A stretch of 64,000 nucleotides of DNA from the NCBI GenBank assembly GCA_029210565.1, contig JARGFQ010000007.1, positions 1 through 64,000 of the forward strand, in the 5' to 3' direction. The translations under genes were made by a program, and so were the position numbers. This DNA comes from Bacteroidales bacterium (GTDB lineage Bacteria > Bacteroidota > Bacteroidia > Bacteroidales > VadinHA17). A model generated the notes under the pieces. It saw only the letters and a program-made list of their open reading frames with translations, searched no databases and was not told the origin of the DNA. Shown here one piece after another: positions 9,289 through 16,151 of this stretch; the stretch's first letter is position 1, and each line of letters opens with the position of its first letter.

Positions 9289-9318
9289 GTATGAAACCAA
9301 ACAGTAAATCTGACCTCT

Positions 9319-10515
9319 ATGAAATCGTTGCTTATTAAACTATTTGCCATTACCCTGGTTATGGCAAGTTTGGTATCATGTGAAGACACCCTGATACCTG
9401 ATCAAGAGCCCGATGATCTTCTGTTAAAATCAGCCGGCATTGAAAAGATTACTTACATTGTTGTGCTGGATGATGCAGAGATAATCGCTGAACTCTCAAA
9501 GCTTAAAGGTTACGAGAAGAAACAGGAATTAATGAAATCAGCTTCGGCTAAAGTCCTGAGACGTGCCGGAGTGCTTGACGGTGAAATGGGATTTGTTTAC
9601 GGAACGGCCCTGCAGGGCTTTTCAGTGAAGATGCCTCCCGGACAACTCAAAAAACTTGAGACGGATCCTTCGGTAAAATATATTGAAAGGAACCAGGTGG
9701 CAACATTGATCCAACCGGATGTGAAAATCAAGAAAAAGCCGGTACCCACTCCTCCGGCTCAAAGTCTTCCATGGGGTGTCGACCGTGTGAATGGAGGAGT
9801 TGACGGCACAGGATTGACTGCCTGGATTATTGATACCGGCATTGACCTTGATCATCCTGATTTGACTGTCGATGCAAGCAGGGGAGCAACCTTCGTTGGC
9901 CGCACCACTACTCCCGATGATGACAACGGTCATGGTACCCACTGTGCCGGCATTGTCGGAGCTGTCGATAATGGAATTGGAGTGATCGGTGTTGCTGCCG
10001 GTGCGACTGTTGTTCCGGTAAAGGTTCTTAACAGAAGGGGAAGCGGCACCTACGATGCTATTATAGCAGGTGTTGACTTTGTCGCTGATAACGGAAAATC
10101 AGGCGATGTTGCAAATATGAGCCTGGGTGGCGGATTTTCACAATCATTGAATGATGCCGTGATAGCTGCAGCTGAGACCGGAGTAAGGTTCACCCTTGCA
10201 GCAGGAAATGAAAGCACCGATGCGAACTTGAAATCTCCGGCCAGTGCCAATGGGGCGAATATTTTTACTATCTCAGCAATGGCAGTAGGTGATTTGTGGG
10301 CGAGCTACTCGAACTATGGTAATCCTCCTGTTGACTATTGCGAACCGGGTTCTTCTATTTATTCTACCTACAAAGGTGGAGCTTATGCAACCATGAGCGG
10401 AACTTCCATGGCAGCACCTCATGCCGCCGGGATACTTCTTTTGGGAAACATGAGCACTGATGGACATGTAATTGGTGATCCGGATGGGTATGACGACCCG
10501 ATTGGTGTTCATTAG
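9319..10515 (+). CDS. Subtilisin-like serine protease (S8), lipoprotein with I9 propeptide
   Basis: 398 residues. A lipoprotein signal ends at 'SLVSCED' (Cys21). Residues about 44-130 form an inhibitor-I9-type propeptide ('ITYIVVLDD', later 'DPSVKYIERNQ'). The S8 catalytic triad is complete: Asp172 in 'IIDTGIDLDHPD', His205 in 'NGHGTHCAG' and Ser363 in 'SGTSMAAPH'; an oxyanion Asn lies in 'AAGNES'. Length fits a minimal proteinase-K/aqualysin-type enzyme without a T9SS tail. It probably matures by removal of the propeptide and acts outside the cytoplasm, membrane-anchored. It stands alone with its own promoter and terminator. Confidence 0.93.
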   Translation: MKSLLIKLFAITLVMASLVSCEDTLIPDQEPDDLLLKSAGIEKITYIVVLDDAEIIAELSKLKGYEKKQELMKSASAKVLRRAGVLDGEMGFVYGTALQGFSVKMPPGQLKKLETDPSVKYIERNQVATLIQPDVKIKKKPVPTPPAQSLPWGVDRVNGGVDGTGLTAWIIDTGIDLDHPDLTVDASRGATFVGRTTTPDDDNGHGTHCAGIVGAVDNGIGVIGVAAGATVVPVKVLNRRGSGTYDAIIAGVDFVADNGKSGDVANMSLGGGFSQSLNDAVIAAAETGVRFTLAAGNESTDANLKSPASANGANIFTISAMAVGDLWASYSNYGNPPVDYCEPGSSIYSTYKGGAYATMSGTSMAAPHAAGILLLGNMSTDGHVIGDPDGYDDPIGVH

Positions 10516-10537
10516 AATTATATTTTTCAAAAATTTA

Positions 10538-10570
10538 AACCCGGGTGAATTTTCGCCCGGGTTTTCTTTC
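10538..10570 (+). terminator. Rho-independent terminator after the S8 protease
   Basis: AACCCGGG at 10538-10545 pairs with CCCGGGTT at 10556-10563, followed by a T-rich run. It also lies past the end of the convergent TIR gene (stop at 10617), which may use it from the other side. Confidence 0.8.
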
Positions 10571-10616
10571 TTTTTGCCCCTATTCCAGGATAAAGAAGCA
10601 ATTCCTTACCCGGTGG

Positions 10617-12740
10617 CTAATCGGGATATTTTATCTCCCGGATGATTTTTTTCACGGCAGGCAGGTCATGGTACTTTTTGAATGCCGGTTCCACAGGAAT
10701 ATATGTCAGTTCATCATTTTCCCTGTCAATATATGATCTTTCAAGCCAATAGTTTATTCTGGCCGGATTATCCGCATAAGTATAGGGAAATGCTATCCAG
10801 TAAGCAGGGGTATTTTTCTCAATTAATTTGTCTATGATATCCTGGCCATGTGATGTATGTCTCAAAGCAAAATGAGCCGAAGCCCGGGCCACATCATATA
10901 AATATTCACTTGCCCCAATTTCAGGTTCATTAATTATTTTGTCAAATTGGCCCTGTTCAAGAAGAATTTTATAATAGTTCTGAGTTCCGGAATATCCAAT
11001 TTCCTGGTACTTCTTAAATGTATCCATGGCTTCATCAAGTCGCCCGGCATATAAATATGCTTCGCACAGATATTGAAGCACAGTCCTGTTATTCGGGTTC
11101 TTCTGAAGGGCTTTTTTGCAATTGGCAATACTTTCTTCCGATTTGTTCAGCTTTGTATAAAAGCGACCGGCATTCCTTAATACATATTGATTATCAGGTT
11201 CGATTCTGAGGGCAAGCTTTATTTTTTCCTCAGCAGCCGCAAAATCGTATTCATTATCAAGTACTTCAGCAATATTTACAAGTGCCACACCTGACGCAGG
11301 ATCTAATAAAAGAGCCTTCTCTGCAGTTCCTTTAGCTTCCTTAAATTCAGGTGAATTTATTGAGTTGGCCTGCCTCCAGTAACACATGGAGAGATAAGTC
11401 CAGGGCAGGGCAAAGGTTGAATCAAGTCTTATTGATTCCTTAAATGCTTCAATGGCTAACAGATTATCTTCACCGGCCCCACCGCCTCTTTCATAGAAAA
11501 ACAGCCCTTTCAGGTAAGCATCATATGCTTCAAGGCTGGCAGCCGGTGCTTCTTCTATCTGTTGTCTTACCTTCGGTGTAATGGCTATTTTCAACTCTGA
11601 AGCAATAGCCTCTGCAATGGTGGTCTGTATCAAAAAAATGTCCTTTGTCTCATTTATTTCACGTTCATATGACTCGGCCCACAGATGCTTGTCCTTATTT
11701 CCATCAATTAACTGAACTCTTAAGCGAAAGTTATTACCATATTTTTGTCCGCTACCCTCAACAATATAATTTACATTCAGTTTCCTTGCGATTTCAGGGA
11801 TAGGAGGTTTGTCTTTTCCCCTGTACTGTTCAACCGAAGTGCGGGAAACAACACTCAGCTCCTTTATTTCCTGGAGGTTATTCAATATCTCATCCATAAT
11901 GCCATTGATGAAATATTCGTTTTCTTCATCAGGACTGTCATTGAAGAATGGCAGGACAGCAATTGACTTGATTTGCTCTCCTGTCGGTTTGAAAAGTCGG
12001 GGTAATATTAGTAATCCCAATAGTATAAGCACAATGGCAACAGAACCGATAATAATATTTCTGGTCTTATGATTCTTTTTTACAGGAGCTTGTTCTGACA
12101 GTGATACTGGCATATCTTCATTTTCACGCTGGTAAGAGCTCTTAATGGCAGCAATGATTTCCTTTACAGCATTGGCAACCTTGTTTATCTGGTCACGGTA
12201 ATATGTTTTATTGAGGTTATCCGTGGGATGATCTTCATTTGGAAGCAAAGGTCTGCTTACTCCTGATACTGTTTTAAAAACAAAGTCCATTGCGCGCAGT
12301 GTGCTTCCCGTTTTCTTTTCAAACAGGTTGATATCCTCCGGTTCAAGATCGTGAATTCGTATCGGCAGAATCCTGCTTGCCACATTACCGCTTTTCAGCC
12401 TGATATCTATCCCAAGACGATCATGACTGGCCGTTTCAATGAATGTCCCGAACTCGTTTTGCCAGGCATAACTTACAGTGTCACAGTATGTTTGAGACAG
12501 AATCGGCATAAAAATGAGGCATTTCAGTTTGTCGTGAAGGCTTCTTTCGACATCATGAGTCTCTCCCAGGCGGTCATCAGGGTTCTCATCGAAATAAACC
12601 GAGACATCTTCCTTGATAGTTGATTCGAGTTCGGTTTTAAGAGCTTCCACAAACTCACTCACCCACCTGTCGCCTTTATTGTCTTTCTGGCGGTAGCTGA
12701 TGAAGATGTCGTAGTTGTATCCTTCGATAGTGTTTGACAT
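10617..12740 (-). CDS. TIR-TM-TolB-TPR receptor-like protein, paralogue 1
   Basis: 707 residues. TIR domain about 9-150: box 1 'DIFISYRQKD' and a W-x-x-E (Trp93-Glu96) after 'SQTYCD'. The conserved linker 'YRDQINKVANAVKEI' is at about 181-195. One transmembrane helix is at about 228-247. A TolB-like N-terminal domain follows (257-360; 'SIAVLPFFND', later 'VNYIVEGSGQKYGN'), then TPR repeats to the C-terminus. TIR domains either hydrolyse NAD or bind other TIRs; the TolB/TPR part should lie across the membrane. The promoter (12764-12795) is type A. The TolB part is closest to the paralogue at 48155. It is a single gene with no close partner. TIR activity and topology are inferred. Confidence 0.9.
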   Translation of the reverse strand: MSNTIEGYNYDIFISYRQKDNKGDRWVSEFVEALKTELESTIKEDVSVYFDENPDDRLGETHDVERSLHDKLKCLIFMPILSQTYCDTVSYAWQNEFGTFIETASHDRLGIDIRLKSGNVASRILPIRIHDLEPEDINLFEKKTGSTLRAMDFVFKTVSGVSRPLLPNEDHPTDNLNKTYYRDQINKVANAVKEIIAAIKSSYQRENEDMPVSLSEQAPVKKNHKTRNIIIGSVAIVLILLGLLILPRLFKPTGEQIKSIAVLPFFNDSPDEENEYFINGIMDEILNNLQEIKELSVVSRTSVEQYRGKDKPPIPEIARKLNVNYIVEGSGQKYGNNFRLRVQLIDGNKDKHLWAESYEREINETKDIFLIQTTIAEAIASELKIAITPKVRQQIEEAPAASLEAYDAYLKGLFFYERGGGAGEDNLLAIEAFKESIRLDSTFALPWTYLSMCYWRQANSINSPEFKEAKGTAEKALLLDPASGVALVNIAEVLDNEYDFAAAEEKIKLALRIEPDNQYVLRNAGRFYTKLNKSEESIANCKKALQKNPNNRTVLQYLCEAYLYAGRLDEAMDTFKKYQEIGYSGTQNYYKILLEQGQFDKIINEPEIGASEYLYDVARASAHFALRHTSHGQDIIDKLIEKNTPAYWIAFPYTYADNPARINYWLERSYIDRENDELTYIPVEPAFKKYHDLPAVKKIIREIKYPD

Positions 12741-12763
12741 CAGATTATTAAATGGTTCATTAT

Positions 12764-12795
12764 CAAAATTAAACCATTGTCAGGCTAAATGCAAA
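12764..12795 (-). promoter_or_regulatory. Type-A TIR-family promoter (paralogue 1)
   Basis: On the minus strand: -33 TTTG (12792-12795), 20-bp spacer, -7 TAATTTTG (12764-12771), a full match to the Bacteroidetes TAnnTTTG consensus. The -7 box is 24 nt before the ATG. Sequence and spacing are shared with 35219-35250 and with the fossil at 9133-9164. Confidence 0.75.
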
Positions 12796-12905
12796 ATTTT
12801 CTTCTAATGGTAAATAATCAATACATAACCTCTACCAATTCGACTAATTTCACCATATCCCTTATCAAATCCAGGTTAGATATTTCAAACCTCTTGTCTA
12901 CAAAG

Positions 12906-12945
12906 AAAAACCCCGAGCCATGCTGAAGCATGGCTCGGGGTTTTT
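12906..12945. terminator. Strong symmetric hairpin terminator
   Basis: AAAAACCCCGAGCCATGC pairs perfectly with GCATGGCTCGGGGTTTTT around a TGAA loop, with A- and T-runs on the two sides, so it can work in both directions. It lies past the 3' end of the minus-strand AAA gene (stop at 13121) and upstream of TIR paralogue 1, insulating the two. Confidence 0.8.
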
Positions 12946-12968
12946 CTTCTTTGTTAAGCACCCCCTCA

Positions 12969-13004
12969 GAGGATCACGAGGAACGAAGTGACGAGTAATC
13001 CTCG
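12969..13004. repeat. Palindromic intergenic repeat, copy 3
   Basis: GAGGATCACGAGG...CGAGTAATCCTCGC, with an inner imperfect palindrome around ACGAAGTGACG. It sits directly after a terminator and a 'TTGTTAAGC' string, as do copies 2 and 4. Confidence 0.6.
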
Positions 13005-13027
13005 CACGACCTCCGATAGTGTGATTA

Positions 13028-13063
13028 GTGGATCACAGCGAGTGAAACGAGCAGTAGTCCTGC
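13028..13063. repeat. Diverged palindromic repeat next to copy 3
   Basis: GTGGATCACAGCGAGTGAAACG followed by AGCAGTAGTCCTGC has the same layout as copy 3 (outer half-sites GGATCAC and AGTcCT, inner GCGAGTGAAACGAGC), but more changes. It suggests a degenerate tandem of the same unit. Confidence 0.4.
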
Positions 13064-13120
13064 ATGTTAACACTTACACCCCTCAAGGTTTACGCATTAA
13101 AACAGCCAAACAGTTTTTGG

Positions 13121-14311
13121 TCAATATAAAAACCCAAATAACCAGACAGGCGCTTTGTTTCCCGCTCCTGTTTCGAGATTATCAGAAGCAATAATATAAT
13201 TATCCAGATGTTTTACCTGTTCACTATTCTTGTCCTTCCCGCCTACTTCTATTGTCAAGCCATCTGTAATGAAGTCGCCTTTATCTGGAGAACTGACTTT
13301 CAAACCTGCATTAAGCAGTTGATTCAGAACAAATGTTTCCCTGATATTGCCGATATCTGGTTTTTCTTTAAGGGCAAAGGCAAGATTGCTGTTTTCCAAA
13401 AATATTCTTTCTGGTTTTTGAAGTGTTGATACTCCTTTCCCCTCCAACCTTAAAGTGTTGAGCAATCTTGCATCTTTTAACTGGTAGATGTATTGATAGA
13501 CGCTGTCTCTGCTCAAATCAAGCTTCCTGGCCAGTGCAGCAATGTTTGGTTTAAAGGGTACTGATTCTGCTATTACACCCAACAATTTCTTGACCTTAAC
13601 TGCTGTTCCTGAATTGTAAGAAGCGATATAGGAAAGGTCTATGTCGACAATTGTATTAATCACCTGTTTCAATTTTATCAGATAGGCATCTTCCCCTTCA
13701 GCAATAATCGGCAGATAACCGACTTCCAAATACTTACGGAATGAAGGTAATGGACGAAAATCCTCAGTAATCATTCGGTTTAGACTCTGATGATCCTTCC
13801 TGATATCATCAATATTTATTGCCTCAAAATTTATCCCTCTTGTAAATAATAGAAACTCACGAAAAGAAAGTCCTGCAAGCAAATAGGTTATAACTCTCCT
13901 GCTTAAATCGGCTTCACCACGATAGATATCCAATGCAGATGAGACTGAAAAGACGACCTGCATCTCTGGTAATCCATCATAAATGTTTTTCAATTCCACT
14001 GACCAATTAGGGTACTTATGCACTTCATCTATAAATAGTATTTTACCTCCCTGCTTGTACCAGTCATTTGCAACATCAAATAAGGTATGATTATAGAAAT
14101 AGTTATGGTCGGCAGTGATGTAAAGTGCCTCTGGTATCATTCCAAGATCATATTTTAAACGCTGTAACATCAATGTGGTTTTTCCGGCTCCTCTTGGTCC
14201 CTTGATTCCAATCATCCGATGTTTCCAGTTAATCTGGTTATGCAAATATCTCCGGAAACCATTATTTATCTGCCGAAGAATATTTTCCTGAAATTCTAAT
14301 AAGCTTTCCAT
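13121..14311 (-). CDS. AAA-family ATPase with C-terminal DUF4143-like region
   Basis: 396 residues. Walker A is 'GIKGPRGAGKTTL' near residue 40; Walker B is 'KILFIDEVHKYPNW' near 95; a sensor-like 'VVFSVSSALDI' follows. The middle part after 'SFREFLLF' and the segment 'ALARKLDLSRDSVYQYIYQLKDARLL' (a winged-helix-like element) match the AAA_14 plus DUF4143 family, common in Bacteroidetes and archaea, whose role is not settled. The C-terminus ('FVLNQLLNAGLKVS', 'DGLTIEVGGK') resembles a degenerate nuclease-like fold. It is a single gene. A 10-bp inverted repeat (14314-14368) directly in front of the start could be an operator for self-regulation. Confidence 0.85.
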   Translation of the reverse strand: MESLLEFQENILRQINNGFRRYLHNQINWKHRMIGIKGPRGAGKTTLMLQRLKYDLGMIPEALYITADHNYFYNHTLFDVANDWYKQGGKILFIDEVHKYPNWSVELKNIYDGLPEMQVVFSVSSALDIYRGEADLSRRVITYLLAGLSFREFLLFTRGINFEAINIDDIRKDHQSLNRMITEDFRPLPSFRKYLEVGYLPIIAEGEDAYLIKLKQVINTIVDIDLSYIASYNSGTAVKVKKLLGVIAESVPFKPNIAALARKLDLSRDSVYQYIYQLKDARLLNTLRLEGKGVSTLQKPERIFLENSNLAFALKEKPDIGNIRETFVLNQLLNAGLKVSSPDKGDFITDGLTIEVGGKDKNSEQVKHLDNYIIASDNLETGAGNKAPVWLFGFLY

Positions 14312-14313
14312 TG

Positions 14314-14368
14314 TATGTCGAATTGATACGACAAATATACTATATTTATGTTTAATCTATTCGACATA
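14314..14368. promoter_or_regulatory. 10-bp inverted repeat upstream of the AAA ATPase
   Basis: TATGTCGAAT (14314-14323) and ATTCGACATA (14359-14368) are exact reverse complements, 35 nt apart, flanking an AT-rich stretch that should contain the promoter. It starts 3 nt before the AAA start codon, so a bound protein would block initiation. The binder is unknown. Confidence 0.5.
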
Positions 14369-14447
14369 ATCAAATATTTAGTAATATTTTTCTGAGTAGG
14401 CTGATTACTTACTTGAACTATAGCCTGCGAGGCGGAGGGATGGAAAC

Positions 14448-14490
14448 AAAAAACCCGCTGTTCCGCGTCCGCGGAACAAGGCTTTTTCTT
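14448..14490. terminator. GC-rich hairpin with T-tract
   Basis: GTTCCGCG (14460-14467) pairs with CGCGGAAC (14470-14477), with an A-run before it and GCTTTTTCTTT after it. It is similar in sequence to the hairpin at 307-348 and sits just before repeat copy 4. No gene obviously ends here, so it may be a part of the repeat unit. Confidence 0.5.
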
Positions 14491-14504
14491 TGTTAAGCTC
14501 TCCA

Positions 14505-14537
14505 GAGGATCACGCGAACGAAGTGAGCGTAATCCTC
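14505..14537. repeat. Palindromic intergenic repeat, copy 4
   Basis: GAGGATCACG and the closing TAATCCTC flank an inner CGCGAACGAAGTGAGCG palindrome. The best-preserved long form of the unit. Confidence 0.6.
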
Positions 14538-14596
14538 AAGTTCAGCCAGAGCTTGCTCAAGCGAGGGATATAAATTATTAAGAACTTTATTCTTTA

Positions 14597-14627
14597 TTAT
14601 TTCAGTATGGGGTTTTACATACCTTTG
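14597..14627 (+). promoter_or_regulatory. Possible promoter of the NodB-like gene
   Basis: TACCTTTG at 14620-14627 is a perfect TAnnTTTG box, 29 nt before the ATG at 14657. The -33 position (TTAT at 14597-14600, 19-bp spacer) is a poor match, so the call rests on the -7 box. Confidence 0.4.
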
Positions 14628-14656
14628 AATAACAATCGTACTCAAATTAATATGAG

Positions 14657-16015
14657 ATGAAGAAAATTACAATTGTAATAAAGAGAGTGTTTTTTATGTG
14701 GGTTGGTTTTTCCATGATAAACGCATGTTCATCAGAAAAGAATACCATTGTGCAAACCGAGATCTGCAAGTGGCAATATGGGAAAAGAGGCGCTGTCTCC
14801 ATTACATTTGATGGCGGCACAATTAACCAATTCCGTAAAGTCCTGCCTATTATGAACAGTTTAGAGTTTCCCGGTACGTTTTTCATCACTACCGGTGTGA
14901 TACCCGGTTCTCAATACCAGGGTAGATTTATTGGCCGTTCCGTCGATACAATTATAAATGAGACGGCAACACTACCCACCAATGAAGACAATTTATTAGA
15001 GCGGTCCTCGGCAGCGCCATTCCTCGGCTACGCGGGTACTCTTGATTACCAACACACCGCTGGCAATTTAATCGAAAGAGGGAGGTACGAAGAAGCTTTT
15101 GAGGTCATTGATGAGTTGTATAGAAAAGTACGAAATGGGGATTTCCCGCCTGGACATTCTATCAATCCGGATCTGTTAGTGGGCCTGGGTGTTACATGGG
15201 ATGACATCAGGTTATATGCCACGCAGGGCCATGAGTTTGCAAGTCATACGATCACACATCCAAATATGGCTGCACTGGATGAGGCGAATATGCTTTATGA
15301 GCTGGAAAAGAGCGCAGAAGAAATTCGCAACCAACTTAAACTTGAATATGTCTTTTCGGCAGAATGTCCTTACGGCACTGAAAATGAACGAGTAATGGAG
15401 TATACATATAAGGTATATCCTGCTTCGAGGAACAGAATGCCTGAACCATTTCTGGAGGAGATTAACCGCGGAAGCTGTAAAAATCCAGGTTCTTCCAATA
15501 AGGAATATGTTCAGTGGCAACGAGGAGCACGTACTACGTCTACGCTGCAGATGATGAAATCATGGATTGATACCACTGCCACTCATGACAATATCTGGCT
15601 TGTACTGGTATTCCATGGTGTTGACAGTATAGGTTGGGAAGCTATTTCCAGCGAGTTGTATAATGAGTATTTCCAATATATGAAATCTAAAGAAAATGAT
15701 ATCTGGATAGCTACGTTTGCTGATGTAACAAAATATATGCGTGAAAGAAAGAATTCAGATATTAAGACTGTAGGAAAATCAAGAAAGATAAAGGTAAACA
15801 TTACACATTCACTCGATCAGACCAAGTACAATATTCCGTTAACCTTAAAAACCTATGTGCCTTCCAACTGGGAAGAAGTAAGAGTAAAACAGGGTGGCAA
15901 AAATAAAATTATTATCCCCCTTCGTGATGATAAAGGCAGTTTTGTGCTTTATCAGGCATATCCGAATTCCGATGATGTAAAAGTGTCAAAAATAAGCCGA
16001 ATGGGAGGAGCTTGA
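14657..16015 (+). CDS. Polysaccharide deacetylase-like (NodB fold, CE4) lipoprotein with altered metal motif
   Basis: 452 residues. The lipoprotein signal ends at 'MINACSS'. The NodB domain starts with 'AVSITFDGG' and later has the metal-binding His pair in 'FASHTITHP'; 'VFHGVDSIGW' near 320 is the late NodB His motif. In canonical CE4 enzymes the first motif is TFDDG: the first Asp is the catalytic base and the second binds metal. Here the second Asp is Gly, so metal binding may be changed. The C-terminal part (about 375-450) is a small beta domain without an obvious name. Family members remove acetyl groups from sugars or peptidoglycan. It stands alone and has its own promoter-like box. Confidence 0.8.
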   Translation: MKKITIVIKRVFFMWVGFSMINACSSEKNTIVQTEICKWQYGKRGAVSITFDGGTINQFRKVLPIMNSLEFPGTFFITTGVIPGSQYQGRFIGRSVDTIINETATLPTNEDNLLERSSAAPFLGYAGTLDYQHTAGNLIERGRYEEAFEVIDELYRKVRNGDFPPGHSINPDLLVGLGVTWDDIRLYATQGHEFASHTITHPNMAALDEANMLYELEKSAEEIRNQLKLEYVFSAECPYGTENERVMEYTYKVYPASRNRMPEPFLEEINRGSCKNPGSSNKEYVQWQRGARTTSTLQMMKSWIDTTATHDNIWLVLVFHGVDSIGWEAISSELYNEYFQYMKSKENDIWIATFADVTKYMRERKNSDIKTVGKSRKIKVNITHSLDQTKYNIPLTLKTYVPSNWEEVRVKQGGKNKIIIPLRDDKGSFVLYQAYPNSDDVKVSKISRMGGA

Positions 16016-16076
16016 CAGGCTCAACCACACTCTCACAACGTCTTTCTGGCGACCTGAGCTTCCTCAGGCGAAGAAT

Positions 16077-16121
16077 GAAAAAAAGTGCCCGGAGAAACAG
16101 AACAACCTTTCATCCGGGCAC
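16077..16121 (-). terminator. Rho-independent terminator of the TonB receptor gene
   Basis: GTGCCCGG (16085-16092) and CCGGGCAC (16114-16121) pair. Read on the minus strand, the hairpin is followed by a T-run (A-run at 16078-16084 on the plus strand), correct for the gene ending at 16152. Confidence 0.8.
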
Positions 16122-16151
16122 AGCGTCCAGGCTAAAGTAAGAGCCAGGTTA

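Larger units (their letters stand above)
8894..9318. other. 425-bp region holding a TIR-gene fossil and the protease promoter
   Basis: Contains on the minus strand the first 26 codons of a TIR-family gene (9002-9109) together with the decayed type-A promoter region upstream of it (about 9133-9164), and on the plus strand a promoter-like pair (9256-9288) before the S8 protease. The stretch 8894-9001 shows nothing else I can name. Confidence 0.6.
12741..13120. other. 380-bp region: type-A TIR promoter, strong terminator, palindromic repeats
   Basis: From left to right: the TIR gene's promoter and leader (to about 12800), an AT-rich stretch, a perfect 18-bp-arm terminator hairpin (12906-12945), then two degenerate palindromic repeats (12969-13004 and 13028-13063). 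No convincing gene. Confidence 0.6.
14312..14656. other. 345-bp divergent region: inverted repeat, hairpin, repeat copy 4, promoter
   Basis: Holds the inverted repeat before the AAA gene (14314-14368), a GC-rich hairpin (14460-14477), palindromic repeat copy 4 (14505-14537) and a TAnnTTTG box (14620-14627) before the NodB-like gene. No gene seen. Confidence 0.55.
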
